The translations under genes were made by a program, and so were the position numbers. Below, in pieces: positions 16,944 through 25,605 of a stretch of DNA of 64,000 bases (positions are counted from its first letter, which is position 1; each line of letters opens with the position of its first letter). The notes beneath the pieces are model-generated. The model was not told the DNA's origin, ran no database searches, and saw nothing but the letters and a program-made list of their open reading frames with translations. Source of the DNA: Flavobacterium johnsoniae (lineage in GTDB: Bacteria > Bacteroidota > Bacteroidia > Flavobacteriales > Flavobacteriaceae); the NCBI RefSeq assembly GCF_001879205.1, contig NZ_MLFK01000007.1:1-64000 (forward strand), in the 5' to 3' direction.

Positions 16944-17591
16944 TTAATCTAATTTATTGATGTAGTATTTCGGGTATTTACTCGCTACAAAGGTAAATTG
17001 ATTTTTTGATAATGGCTGATTGGTTTTAAAAGAATTAACGGTTAAAGTTGTTTTTGTTCCGTTTTTTCCGGTTTCAATCAAATTATAGATGTGTTTAGTC
17101 TGAACATCAATACCTAATAAAATTTCTTTTCTTTGGTCTTTAGTGCTTGTTGGCGCTAATTTAATGTATTGAATTTTTCTTCCTTTCACATTTTGAACAA
17201 TGTCCATATTGTATTTATAACCAGAATTGAAGAAAGTAAGCATTTTTGAAGGCGTAATAGCATTATCGTCTTTTTCATTTACTTTAGAAACAGTAACCTC
17301 TTCGTCTTCAGGAACAATTGTATAGGTTTTTTGCCCGTCAAAAATTTTGGTAACGCCCATAAAATTTAATACATATTGATTTCCTTTCATGGTTACGTTT
17401 CCTTTACTGTCCTGATTGATATTTTCTTTTGCGTTATTTAGAGAATACTTAAAATCAATAACAATATTATCGTAGCTTTTTATTTTTGCAGTTACCTCGT
17501 TCAATAAATCTTTGGCTTTTTTATCCTGAGCCTGAATAGAAATGAAACTCAAAAGCAATAAAGCAGCTATTTGAAAACACTTTTTAGTCAT
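16944..17591 (-). CDS. lolA: LolA-like outer-membrane lipoprotein carrier protein
   Basis: 215 residues from the ATG at 17591, giving MTKKCFQIAALLLLSF as a clean signal peptide with cleavage after QAQ. An upstream ATG at 17636, seven bases after the ftsK stop, is an alternative. The mature protein has the LolA pattern: an early helix (AKDLLNEVTAKIKSYDNIV), then repeated beta strands including NVTMKGNQYVL and the KIFDGQKTYTIVPED turn. It would carry lipoproteins across the periplasm. It follows ftsK, as is usual in Bacteroidota. Confidence 0.85.
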   Translation of the reverse strand: MTKKCFQIAALLLLSFISIQAQDKKAKDLLNEVTAKIKSYDNIVIDFKYSLNNAKENINQDSKGNVTMKGNQYVLNFMGVTKIFDGQKTYTIVPEDEEVTVSKVNEKDDNAITPSKMLTFFNSGYKYNMDIVQNVKGRKIQYIKLAPTSTKDQRKEILLGIDVQTKHIYNLIETGKNGTKTTLTVNSFKTNQPLSKNQFTFVASKYPKYYINKLD

Positions 17592-17643
17592 GTTAGTGAT
17601 AGAATTGTTTTTGATTTCCTGAATTTTTGTTCTCATGATGGGG

Positions 17644-20088
17644 TTAATTTTGTTCATTATTAAAAAATTGATCAAGAGCACTCAAATCTAAAATGTTCAC
17701 ACTTCTTGCTTTACTGCCTTCAAATGGGCCAACAATTCCGGCTGCTTCCAGCTGATCGATCAAACGACCGGCTCTGTTGTAACCTAATTTTAATTTTCTT
17801 TGCAGTAATGAAGCAGAACCTTGTTGTGCATTGACAATAATCTCGGCAGCTTCTCTAAATAAGGTATCTCTTTCAGAAATATCCATATCAAGATTAATGC
17901 CAGTTTCTTCTCCAACGAACTCTGGAAGCAAATAAGCCGTAGCATACGCTTTTTGTCCACCTATAAAATCTGTAATTTTTTCTACTTCCGGAGTGTCAAT
18001 AAAGGCACATTGAACACGAACAACATCGTTTCCATTAGTGTATAGTAAATCTCCGCGGCCAATTAACTGATCAGCTCCCTGCGTGTCAAGAATTGTTCTG
18101 GAGTCAATTTTTGATGTTACTCTAAATGCAATTCTCGCCGGGAAATTCGCTTTAATCAAACCAGTAATGACGTTTACCGATGGTCTTTGTGTGGCAATAA
18201 TTAAGTGAATACCAATAGCACGTGCTAATTGGGCCAGACGTGCAATCGGAATTTCAACTTCTTTTCCTGCTGTCATAATTAAATCGGCGAACTCATCGAC
18301 AACCAAAACGATGTAAGGTAAGAATCGGTGGCCGGCTTCCGGATTTAATTTTCTCGATTTGAATTTTTCGTTGTATTCCTTAATATTACGAACCATCGCA
18401 TCTTTTAATAAAGAATAACGGTTATCCATTTCAACACAAAGTGAATTCAAAGTGTTTACTACTTTTGCGTTGTCTGTAATAATAGCGTCTTCAGTATCTG
18501 GAAGTTTGGCTAAATAATGTCTTTCAATTTTATTGAAAAGCGTAAGTTCTACTTTTTTTGGATCGACCAAAACAAATTTTACTTCGGCCGGATGTTTTTT
18601 GTATAAAAGCGAAGTTAAAACCGCATTTAATCCAACTGATTTTCCTTGTCCTGTTGCTCCTGCCATCAATAAGTGAGGCATTTTTGCTAAATCAACAACA
18701 AAAGTTTCGTTAGAAATAGTTTTTCCTAAAGCAATTGGCAGTTCCATTTCAGCTTCCTGGAATTTTGCAGAACCAATAACGCTTTTCATTGAAACCATGG
18801 TTGGATTCTTATTCGGAACCTCGATACCAATTGTTCCTTTTCCTGGAATTGGTGCAATAATACGAATTCCCAATGCCGAAAGCGACAGGGCAATATCATC
18901 TTCTAAACTCTTAATTTTAGAAATTCTGATACCAGCTTCCGGTACAATTTCGTATAGCGTAACAGATGGCCCAACAGTGGCTTTAATCTGTGCAATTTCA
19001 ATTTTGTAGTTACGAAGTGTGTCTACAATCTTGTTTTTATTTTCTTCTAATTCTTCTTGGTTAATTGTAATTCCTCCAGTCGAATATTCCTTTAGTAAAT
19101 CGATGGTTGGGAATTTGTAATTCGATAAATCCAAAGTTGGATCAAACAGCCCAAAATCTGCAACCAGGCGAGAGGCAAGGTTTTCTTCGATAATGTCCTC
19201 TTCTTCGGCTTTTTCTATAACAAATTCTTCGTTATGAGCCGGAGTTTCTGTTACCGGATTGATATTCATTTGAAGCGGTTTTACCACCGGATTCAAATCA
19301 ATTTCTGATGAATGGTTAATCGTTGGTTTTAAAGCTTCTTTGTTGATTTCGAATTGGGTATCTTCTGTTTTTAGATGAATATTATCTAACTCAGGATCTT
19401 CTTCAATTGCAAATTCCTCTAAATTATAAGCACTCTCTGGCTGCGGAGTTGGTTTTAAGGACCCCAATTCTGACTTGAATTCTTTTTTAGTTGAATCAAA
19501 ATAAGATTGAATTTTTTCCGGAGATAATTTTATTTTAAAAATCAAATAAACAATCAACCCGAAAAGCAGAGTCAGTAAAGTTCCTGTTTTTCCTATATAA
19601 TCCTGAAGGAAAAGATTGAGTTCATAACCAATCGTTCCGCCTAATTCCGGTGCCGAAGTTGCGAAAAATCCAAATAAAACAGAGACAATAATAATGGCAA
19701 ATAAATCCCAGAACCAGGTGTTTTTTAATTTTTTGGTCGAAAGTTCTAATGCCAGAAATAATCCGGTTAAAAAGAATAAACGAACAATTATAAAAGATGC
19801 GATTCCGAAACCACGGTAAACAATTAAATCGGCAAGAAAAGCTCCGAATTTTCCGAGCCAGTTTTGTACCACTTCTTCACGATCTCCGAGCTGGCTAACC
19901 GCACTTTGATCGGTCTGCCATTGTCCATTTACGTAAAAAGAAATAAATGCAACCAGTAACGCAATAGAAAAGAGTACCAAAAGGCAGCCCAACACAAATT
20001 TTTGTTGTTTGGATAATGTCCAAGATCTGATGCTTGCGACTTTTGATTCGGTTTTTTTGTCTACAGTTTCTTTTTTTGTTTTTGCCAT
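17644..20088 (-). CDS. ftsK: FtsK/SpoIIIE-type DNA translocase
   Basis: 814 residues. Four membrane segments lie within about 30-185, followed by an acidic linker (about 200-330), the alpha/beta motor domain and a C-terminal winged-helix gamma domain (about 745-805, SLLQRKLKLGYNRAGRLID). Walker A is GATGQGKS at 477-484, and Walker B is in LVVDEFADLI. It pumps DNA at the septum to resolve chromosome dimers and segregate termini. It starts 12 bases after the diacylglycerol kinase gene. The linker is short compared with E. coli FtsK, which is usual in this phylum. Confidence 0.95.
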   Translation of the reverse strand: MAKTKKETVDKKTESKVASIRSWTLSKQQKFVLGCLLVLFSIALLVAFISFYVNGQWQTDQSAVSQLGDREEVVQNWLGKFGAFLADLIVYRGFGIASFIIVRLFFLTGLFLALELSTKKLKNTWFWDLFAIIIVSVLFGFFATSAPELGGTIGYELNLFLQDYIGKTGTLLTLLFGLIVYLIFKIKLSPEKIQSYFDSTKKEFKSELGSLKPTPQPESAYNLEEFAIEEDPELDNIHLKTEDTQFEINKEALKPTINHSSEIDLNPVVKPLQMNINPVTETPAHNEEFVIEKAEEEDIIEENLASRLVADFGLFDPTLDLSNYKFPTIDLLKEYSTGGITINQEELEENKNKIVDTLRNYKIEIAQIKATVGPSVTLYEIVPEAGIRISKIKSLEDDIALSLSALGIRIIAPIPGKGTIGIEVPNKNPTMVSMKSVIGSAKFQEAEMELPIALGKTISNETFVVDLAKMPHLLMAGATGQGKSVGLNAVLTSLLYKKHPAEVKFVLVDPKKVELTLFNKIERHYLAKLPDTEDAIITDNAKVVNTLNSLCVEMDNRYSLLKDAMVRNIKEYNEKFKSRKLNPEAGHRFLPYIVLVVDEFADLIMTAGKEVEIPIARLAQLARAIGIHLIIATQRPSVNVITGLIKANFPARIAFRVTSKIDSRTILDTQGADQLIGRGDLLYTNGNDVVRVQCAFIDTPEVEKITDFIGGQKAYATAYLLPEFVGEETGINLDMDISERDTLFREAAEIIVNAQQGSASLLQRKLKLGYNRAGRLIDQLEAAGIVGPFEGSKARSVNILDLSALDQFFNNEQN

Positions 20089-20100
20089 TCTTGCTTCCGC

Positions 20101-20475
20101 CTATATAAATTTTGGAATATAAATAATCAAGCCAATTGCTATTGCTGTCATGGCGGCAAAAAATACCGCTCCCGCAGCAATATCTTTAATAAACCCAATA
20201 CGTTTGCTGTAATCGGGGTGGATAAAATCGGCAATTTTTTCAACAGCCGTATTTAATCCTTCAACACTTAAAACCAAACCTATGGCTAAGGTTTGACAAA
20301 GCCATTCGGTTTGAGAAATATGAAAATAGAACCCCGCAATGGTCATAATAATTCCCAATGAGAATTGAACCATAACGCTGTGTTCTGTTTTGATAAGTTT
20401 TACAGCTCCTTTAAAAGCATAAGTCACGCTCTTTAGCCGACCTGTAACAAAGGTATTATCTTTTTGAAAATCCAT
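20101..20475 (-). CDS. diacylglycerol kinase family protein (DgkA-like)
   Basis: 124 residues, three predicted membrane helices (about 38-58, 60-75, 100-120). The SVEGLNTAVEKIADF segment carries the E-x4-E active-site pattern of the prokaryotic DgkA family. It would phosphorylate diacylglycerol or undecaprenol in the inner membrane. It lies between tpx (13-base gap) and ftsK. Confidence 0.85.
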   Translation of the reverse strand: MDFQKDNTFVTGRLKSVTYAFKGAVKLIKTEHSVMVQFSLGIIMTIAGFYFHISQTEWLCQTLAIGLVLSVEGLNTAVEKIADFIHPDYSKRIGFIKDIAAGAVFFAAMTAIAIGLIIYIPKFI

Positions 20476-20488
20476 TTATTGGAAAATA

Positions 20489-20986
20489 TTATAGTGCTGC
20501 TAAAGCTGCTTCGTAATTTGGTTCGTTTGCAATTTCTGCAACTTGTTCTGTGTGAGTGATTGTTCCGTCAGCATCAACTACAATAATGGCTCTTGAGTGT
20601 AAACCAGCTAAAGGCCCGTCAACAATTTCCAAACCGTTTGCTTTACCAAAACTTCCTTCTTGAAAATCAGATAAATTAACTACATTTTCTAAGCCTTCGG
20701 CACCACAAAAACGTTTTTGAGCGAAAGGTAAATCTCTGGAAATACATAAAACAGTAGTGTTTTCTAATCCGCTGGCACTTTGATTAAATTTTCTAACAGA
20801 TGCAGCGCAAGTTCCTGTGTCAACACTTGGAAAAATATTTAAAACTAGTTTTTTGCCAGCGAAGTTACTTAATGAAGCAACAGATAAATCGTTTTGTACT
20901 AATTTGAAGTCAGCTAATTTTGAACCAACTGCTGGTAATTCGCCTGATGTATGAACTGGATTTCCTCCTAATGTGATTGAAGCCAT
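20489..20986 (-). CDS. tpx: thiol peroxidase
   Basis: 165 residues, one peroxiredoxin domain of the Tpx subfamily. The motif VDTGTC places the peroxidatic cysteine at 60; Cys94 (KRFCGAEG) is the expected resolving cysteine. Tpx reduces alkyl hydroperoxides using thioredoxin; a thioredoxin gene lies about 700 bases upstream. It opens a minus-strand run that continues through the diacylglycerol kinase gene and ftsK. A TAnnTTTG-type box (TACTTTTG on minus, 21013-21020) precedes it. Confidence 0.93.
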   Translation of the reverse strand: MASITLGGNPVHTSGELPAVGSKLADFKLVQNDLSVASLSNFAGKKLVLNIFPSVDTGTCAASVRKFNQSASGLENTTVLCISRDLPFAQKRFCGAEGLENVVNLSDFQEGSFGKANGLEIVDGPLAGLHSRAIIVVDADGTITHTEQVAEIANEPNYEAALAAL

Positions 20987-21312
20987 GATTTTTGTTTAAA
21001 ATTAATGAGGCTCAAAAGTAAGGATTAATATTTGAATCTAAAAGTATTTGTTATTCGTTTAAGGAGAGATTAAGGATGGTTTTTGGATGGCCGCGAATTC
21101 ACGAATTATATATTGGAAATGTTAGTCTGAGCGAAGTCGAAGACCACGCAGGGAACTCCATAATCTAAGTTAGTAATCCTTGTAGATTTACTTTGGCCGG
21201 GCTTCGACTTCGCTCAGCCTGAGACTGAGAATTGTAACTTAAAAAGCGGTAAACAAAAAAAAGCGCCTCTTGGGGAGACGCAATTAAAGTCATGTTTTTG
21301 GAAAAGACTGGT
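20987..21312. other. gap upstream of tpx with an inverted REP-like pair
   Basis: Holds a candidate tpx -7 box at 21013-21020 and an inverted pair of a 16-bp word, CTGAGCGAAGTCGAAG (21127-21142) and CTTCGACTTCGCTCAG (21202-21217). The same word recurs at 32583-32598. No gene is seen. Confidence 0.75.
21127..21217. repeat. REP-like palindromic pair (CTTCGACTTCGCTCAG)
   Basis: The two 16-bp arms are perfect inverted copies with about 60 bases between them. The word contrasts with the AT-rich surroundings and occurs a third time at 32583-32598, as expected of a dispersed repetitive element. A transposase is not seen nearby. Confidence 0.8.
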
Positions 21313-21570
21313 TTATTTATCTATTGAGCCTAAAACGCGTTTCATAAATGCATTAAGAGCTTCTTTTTTATCTGTTCCCTGAGAAACCATTTTGTGTACT
21401 TCAAGAGCACCGTACATATTCGAAATCAATTCGCCAATTACATCTAATTCTTCGTCTTTTAGAGAAGGAATTTCGGTCATAGCTTCCAGAACTTCGATCG
21501 TTTCTATGATATAATCCTGATCGTTTTCTTCGATGAACTGCGTTAACTGCTTTATTACTGGTAATTTCAT
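21313..21570 (-). CDS. DUF6952-type small conserved flavobacterial protein
   Basis: 85 residues, acidic and all-helical (MKLPVIKQLTQFIEEND, later SLKDEELDVIGELISNMYGA). I recall this as a small family restricted to Flavobacteriia and listed as DUF6952, but no function is known. It lies between the thioredoxin and tpx genes, and that neighbourhood hints at a role in redox control. It has no cysteine, signal peptide or membrane segment. Confidence 0.7.
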   Translation of the reverse strand: MKLPVIKQLTQFIEENDQDYIIETIEVLEAMTEIPSLKDEELDVIGELISNMYGALEVHKMVSQGTDKKEALNAFMKRVLGSIDK

Positions 21571-21582
21571 AATTTTAGACTT

Positions 21583-21663
21583 CTTAGATTTTTAGACATT
21601 CTTAGACTTCTTAGACTTTTTTAAAGTTTTTAGACCACTTTCTAAGAAGTCTAAAAATCTAAG
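21583..21663. repeat. 15-bp inverted repeat between thioredoxin and DUF6952 genes
   Basis: CTTAGATTTTTAGAC (21583-21597) and GTCTAAAAATCTAAG (21649-21663) are perfect inverted copies flanking about 50 bases of TTCTTAGAC-type words. In the transcript they could form a long-loop hairpin. Confidence 0.75.
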
Positions 21664-21683
21664 CCAGTCTAACTAATCTAAAT

Positions 21684-21992
21684 TTAAGCAATTGCGTTTA
21701 CAAGATCGATTAAAACTTCTTGCTTGTTGGTTTGAGTTTCGCCAACTAATTGTCCGTTTACAAAAGTTGCAAATGTTGGAAGATTGCTCACATTAGCTAA
21801 TTTTCTTGATTCAGGAGAATTTTCTGCATCAACCAAAACAAAAGTAATAGCTTCATTTTCTGTTGCTAATTTTTTGAATTTTGGTTTCATAATACGGCAG
21901 TTTCCACACCATGAAGCTGAATATTGTACTACTACTTTTTCGTTTTTAGCAACTAAATCTGCTAACGTATCTTCGTTTAAGTCGATTAACAT
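21684..21992 (-). CDS. thioredoxin family protein
   Basis: 102 residues, a single thioredoxin fold. The active site is WCGNC (residues 28-32) in place of WCGPC, and the expected cis-Pro lies in SNLPTFATF. No signal peptide, so it acts in the cytoplasm. It probably reduces the neighbouring peroxiredoxins (Tpx and the AhpC-type protein); that is inferred from position. The asparagine in the active site is unlike classical thioredoxin A and marks a thioredoxin-like group common in flavobacteria. Confidence 0.9.
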   Translation of the reverse strand: MLIDLNEDTLADLVAKNEKVVVQYSASWCGNCRIMKPKFKKLATENEAITFVLVDAENSPESRKLANVSNLPTFATFVNGQLVGETQTNKQEVLIDLVNAIA

Positions 21993-22019
21993 AGTTTTTT
22001 ATTTTAAGACACCAAGTTG

Positions 22020-22205
22020 CTAAGGTTCTAAGATGCTGAGTTTGCTCTTGAACCGAATAACTTTGTGTGGATTTATTTGATGTTTTTTTTAAGTCGTTGA
22101 GATTCTAAGATCTAAGTTTAATCTTAGAATCTCTTGACTTTTATTGTAGAATTGTATTTAAGATTCAAAAGTTAAGTTGAAAAACTTAGCATCTTAGAAC
22201 CTTAG
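22020..22205. repeat. 18-bp inverted repeat in the peroxiredoxin-thioredoxin gap
   Basis: CTAAGGTTCTAAGATGCT (22020-22037) and AGCATCTTAGAACCTTAG (22188-22205) are perfect inverted copies with about 150 bases between. They fill the gap between the peroxiredoxin stop and the thioredoxin start, so they would lie in any read-through transcript. Confidence 0.75.
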
Positions 22206-22217
22206 TATCTTAGCAGC

Positions 22218-22856
22218 TTAATTAGCGCTTAAGTATTCAGCAGTACTAACTCTGTCTGCAGACATAGCTTCTTTACCAGCTTCCCAGTTTGCAGGACAAA
22301 CTTCACCTTTAGTTTGGATGTGTGTGTAAGCGTCAACCATTCTTAGGTATTCGTTTACGTTACGTCCTAATGGCATATCGTTAACACTTTCGTGGAAGAT
22401 TTTTCCAGTTTCGTCAATAAGGTAAGTAGCTCTGTAAGTTACGTTTGAACCTTCGATGATCACTGAATCAGTATCTTCGCTGTAGCTTGTAGATTCAATA
22501 TCAAGGATACCTAAAATGTTAGCTAAGTTACGGTTTGTATCAGCTAAGATTGGGTAAGTAACACCTTCGATTCCACCATTGTTTTTTGGAGTATTTAACC
22601 AAGCGAAGTGAACTTCGTTTGTGTCGCAAGAAGCACCAATTACGATAGTATTTCTTTGCTCAAATTCTGGTAATGCAGCTTGAAAGGCGTGTAATTCAGT
22701 TGGACATACAAAAGTAAAATCTTTTGGGTACCAAAATAAAAGTACTTTTTTATTGTTGTTTACTGCTTCTTCAAAAATGTTGATTTTTAAATTGTCACCC
22801 ATTTCTGAGATAGCATCTACTGCAATACTTGGGAATTTTTTTCCTACTAAAGACAT
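22218..22856 (-). CDS. AhpC-type 2-Cys peroxiredoxin
   Basis: 212 residues. The peroxidatic cysteine is Cys51 in DFTFVCPTE and the resolving cysteine is Cys187 in GEVCPANW, a typical 2-Cys peroxiredoxin. It reduces peroxides in the cytoplasm. No AhpF is adjacent, so the nearby thioredoxin is a likely electron donor. A TAnnTTTG box and a 16-base palindrome precede it (22892-22920), which suggests its own regulated promoter. Confidence 0.93.
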   Translation of the reverse strand: MSLVGKKFPSIAVDAISEMGDNLKINIFEEAVNNNKKVLLFWYPKDFTFVCPTELHAFQAALPEFEQRNTIVIGASCDTNEVHFAWLNTPKNNGGIEGVTYPILADTNRNLANILGILDIESTSYSEDTDSVIIEGSNVTYRATYLIDETGKIFHESVNDMPLGRNVNEYLRMVDAYTHIQTKGEVCPANWEAGKEAMSADRVSTAEYLSAN

Positions 22857-22891
22857 ATTTTTCGTTTTACGTTAAAAATTTATTTCTGATG

Positions 22892-22899
22892 CAAAAGTA
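22892..22899 (-). promoter_or_regulatory. candidate -7 box of the peroxiredoxin gene
   Basis: On the minus strand this is TACTTTTG, an exact TAnnTTTG match, about 36 bases from the ATG at 22856. A TTG at 22921-22923 (minus strand) lies 21 bases further upstream, close to the usual -33 spacing. Confidence 0.5.
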
Positions 22900-22904
22900 G
22901 GGTA

Positions 22905-22920
22905 TAAGTACAGGTACTTA
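22905..22920. promoter_or_regulatory. palindrome between -33 and -7 boxes, candidate operator
   Basis: TAAGTAC-AG-GTACTTA is a perfect 7-bp inverted repeat with a 2-base spacer. It fills the space between the two candidate promoter boxes of the peroxiredoxin gene, where a repressor or peroxide-responsive activator could act. The protein partner is unknown. Confidence 0.4.
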
Positions 22921-22981
22921 CAATAAGATGTGATTATTAATATTTATAAGTTGATAAATTTTAGCTATATGAATTTATAAG

Positions 22982-24595
22982 TTATTGGATGTCAATGTTT
23001 ACCGGAAGAATCCCATTGCCTGGAATATTTTCTAAAAATTGAATTCCTGCTGTTTTTTGAAATTCTTCGAAATCCTGATAGACCTGAATTAAGCCGAAAG
23101 CCCTTTTGAGATTTGGAATTATCGGTAAAACGTACGGATTTCCGAAAACATAGACGATGCATTTTTTGGTTTGCAGCAAATTTGAAAGTGAATCTAATAC
23201 CTGATCGTCAATTTCAAAATTATTCATTGGTTTTGCTTTTGGAACAAATAATGAAATAATAATAGTTTCAAAATTCTCTAGTTCTTTGCTGATTAATGAA
23301 ATATTTGAAACTTCCGGATTTTCAAAAGCAAATTCCGGCGAAGTTAATTTTGAATTTAAAGTCGAAAAAAACGTATTATCGGTATTTTTATATAAACTCA
23401 GTTTTGCAAGTTTGTTATTTTTCTGTGCTTCAATTGCCAATTCTAAATTTGAATTATCGATAATTTTAGTTATAGCGTTTTCAGCAATCTGAAGGTTTAA
23501 TTCTGAAGTCTTTTTAAAGTTTAGTTCGCCTGAGGTAAAATTGTTTGCAGAGAGAATTCCGGCCTTTTCTTTGGCTTTCATGATTCTGTTGAAACTTTCT
23601 TCAATTCTTTCCGGTGAAGCATTTTTCAGGATTTCTTCAATCCCTTCCTTAACATTTTCAGCAAAGCACAAAACATCATTTCCGGCATTGAAAGCTTCCC
23701 ATTCTAAATGACCTTTTGTTTCATATAGTTTTGAAACACTATGCATATTTAAAGCATCAGAAATCACTAAACCATCATAGCCTAATTTATCACGTAAAAG
23801 ATCCTGAATAACGGCTTTTGATAATGTTGCGGAAGTATCCTTTCCGTCATTTAAACTCGGAACAGCCAAATGACCAATCATTATAGAGTCGACATTGTTT
23901 TCAATTCCTTTTATGAACGGATACAATTCGTTTTCCATTAATTCTTCTAATGTCTCATTTAAAACAGGTAATCCCAAATGCGAATCGACATTGGTATTTC
24001 CGTGTCCGGGAAAGTGTTTCAGACAGCCTAAAACACCCGCTTCAGACATTCCTTTTAAATATTCAAGAGCAAAATTGGCGACTTTTTCTTTGTTTTCACC
24101 AAAAGAACGATATCCAATAACCGGATTGTTTGGGTTATTATTGATGTCTGCCAAAGGCGATAAATTATACTGAATTCCGGCTGCTTTTAAATCTAAACCA
24201 ATTTGCTTTCCAACTTCAAAAACCAAATCAGATTTAGTTGAAGGTAAAGCGCCAAGTGTAATAGCATACGGATATTGAGGTGTTTTTTCGATACGCATTG
24301 CCAATCCCCATTCTGCATCAATACTGATTAAAAGTGGAGTAGAAGCCGCTTTTTGGTAACGAACTATAAGATCTTTAATTTTTTGATAGCTGTCATCATT
24401 AAAAACAACTTTTTTCTTGCTTTCATAATTGGTTGCAGCGCTCGCACGACTGTGAAAAAAGGTTAGTCCGCCAATATTATGTTCTTTGATTAAGCGTTCG
24501 GTTTCCTGAATATTTTCTTCGGTATCATTGATGAAAACAGCAGGAAAAAAGAATTGTCCCACTTTTTGTCGTAATGCTTGAGCTGTCATTTTCAT
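22982..24595 (-). CDS. GH3 beta-N-acetylglucosaminidase (NagZ-like) with C-terminal extension
   Basis: 537 residues. The TIM barrel (about 5-340) has LISIDAEWG (89-97), the NagZ-type KHFPGHGNTNVDSH (193-206, with the His-Asp dyad) and VISD280 as nucleophile. These support removal of N-acetylglucosamine from muropeptides in the cytoplasm, since no signal peptide is seen. Residues about 345-537 form an extra domain absent from E. coli NagZ, typical of Bacteroidota GH3 proteins. It starts two bases after a GNAT gene; AmpG-like and AnmK genes nearby support peptidoglycan recycling. Confidence 0.85.
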   Translation of the reverse strand: MKMTAQALRQKVGQFFFPAVFINDTEENIQETERLIKEHNIGGLTFFHSRASAATNYESKKKVVFNDDSYQKIKDLIVRYQKAASTPLLISIDAEWGLAMRIEKTPQYPYAITLGALPSTKSDLVFEVGKQIGLDLKAAGIQYNLSPLADINNNPNNPVIGYRSFGENKEKVANFALEYLKGMSEAGVLGCLKHFPGHGNTNVDSHLGLPVLNETLEELMENELYPFIKGIENNVDSIMIGHLAVPSLNDGKDTSATLSKAVIQDLLRDKLGYDGLVISDALNMHSVSKLYETKGHLEWEAFNAGNDVLCFAENVKEGIEEILKNASPERIEESFNRIMKAKEKAGILSANNFTSGELNFKKTSELNLQIAENAITKIIDNSNLELAIEAQKNNKLAKLSLYKNTDNTFFSTLNSKLTSPEFAFENPEVSNISLISKELENFETIIISLFVPKAKPMNNFEIDDQVLDSLSNLLQTKKCIVYVFGNPYVLPIIPNLKRAFGLIQVYQDFEEFQKTAGIQFLENIPGNGILPVNIDIQ

Positions 24596-24597
24596 TA

Positions 24598-25044
24598 TTA
24601 TAAAGTCTTTTTCATACAGACACTGTTATCCATCTTTTCATAAGGCGGATAATTTGGAATTATGGTATAATTTAATTTTTGATATAAGTTTATAGCTTCG
24701 GGCTGTTTTTTTCCAGTTTCGAGAACCGTATATGTATAGCCAATTTCTTTGGCCCAGATTTCTAATTCTTTTAAAACAGCAGAGGCGATACCTTTTTTAC
24801 GATAATCAGGATGAACGTACATGCGCTTGATTTCGGTTGTACCGCTTTCTTTTTCTCTAAAAGCGCCGCATCCGGCAGGAATCCCGTTATCATAATAAAC
24901 GATGGTATGTTTTATCTTATCAGTTTTATTATATTGATTGTAAAACGCATGATCTTCGCCGTCTCTAATGGCTAAATCCTGGTCTAATAAAGCAACCAAA
25001 CTTATAAAATCAATATCATCGGAATTTGTTCGTTTTATGTTCAT
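24598..25044 (-). CDS. GNAT family N-acetyltransferase
   Basis: 148 residues, one GNAT domain. The acetyl-CoA-binding segment is HPDYRKKGIASAVLKELE (about 78-95, R-x-x-G-I-A). The KRMYV strand precedes it and NLYQKLNYTIIPNYPPYE closes the fold. The substrate is not predictable. It overlaps the peptidoglycan-recycling run and is two bases from the GH3 gene, so a link to amino sugars is possible but only by position. Confidence 0.8.
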   Translation of the reverse strand: MNIKRTNSDDIDFISLVALLDQDLAIRDGEDHAFYNQYNKTDKIKHTIVYYDNGIPAGCGAFREKESGTTEIKRMYVHPDYRKKGIASAVLKELEIWAKEIGYTYTVLETGKKQPEAINLYQKLNYTIIPNYPPYEKMDNSVCMKKTL

Positions 25045-25241
25045 GATTTAGAATGCTTAGATTGGTATATTTTAATTTTCTAATACATAGAAACATAGTA
25101 TTTAATTCTTGGAAAAACCGTTTCACTTTATTTAAATACATCCCGACACTTCGGGACTATATGTTGAGAAACGAGTTTTTTCTTTTTATTCTTTTCAGTT
25201 AATCCCGATAGATATCGGGACTATGTGTTTAAAAGAATGTT

Positions 25242-25583
25242 TTATTTCAATTTTGCTTTCTTTTGTTTCGCTAATTGTTTTTTGGTTTCAATCGCTTTTT
25301 CTAATCGATTTTTGAAACGGAAAAGTTTTGGCAGCCCTTCCAGTCGGTCTTCGATTGTAATTTCTTCATAAACTACAATAGCTTTTTCTAAAATCCTGAT
25401 TTCATTGTCGAGATCATTTAGATTTTTGTAGATCGTAGCCAGTCGATCATAAGGATGATTTCCTTTAAAGCTTTCCGCGGCATTTTCCTCATATAATTCA
25501 ATTGCTTTTTCAAGATTTCCGGTTTTCTCGAACTCAGTTCCTTTCAGGTTGCGTTCGGCCTGCAGATTTTCATTGATTTCCAT
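25242..25583 (-). CDS. small TPR-repeat protein
   Basis: 113 residues from the ATG at 25583; an in-frame ATG at 25631 would overlap the transporter gene. Residues about 20-85 hold tetratricopeptide-like helices (TGNLEKAIELYEENAAES, then PYDRLATIYKNLNDLDNEI). The C terminus is basic (KKQLAKQKKAKLK). It is probably a cytoplasmic protein-protein adaptor. It immediately follows the AmpG-like transporter gene, so the two are likely co-transcribed. Confidence 0.7.
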   Translation of the reverse strand: MEINENLQAERNLKGTEFEKTGNLEKAIELYEENAAESFKGNHPYDRLATIYKNLNDLDNEIRILEKAIVVYEEITIEDRLEGLPKLFRFKNRLEKAIETKKQLAKQKKAKLK

Positions 25584-25605
25584 ATGTAAGATGTTTGATT
25601 TGGGG

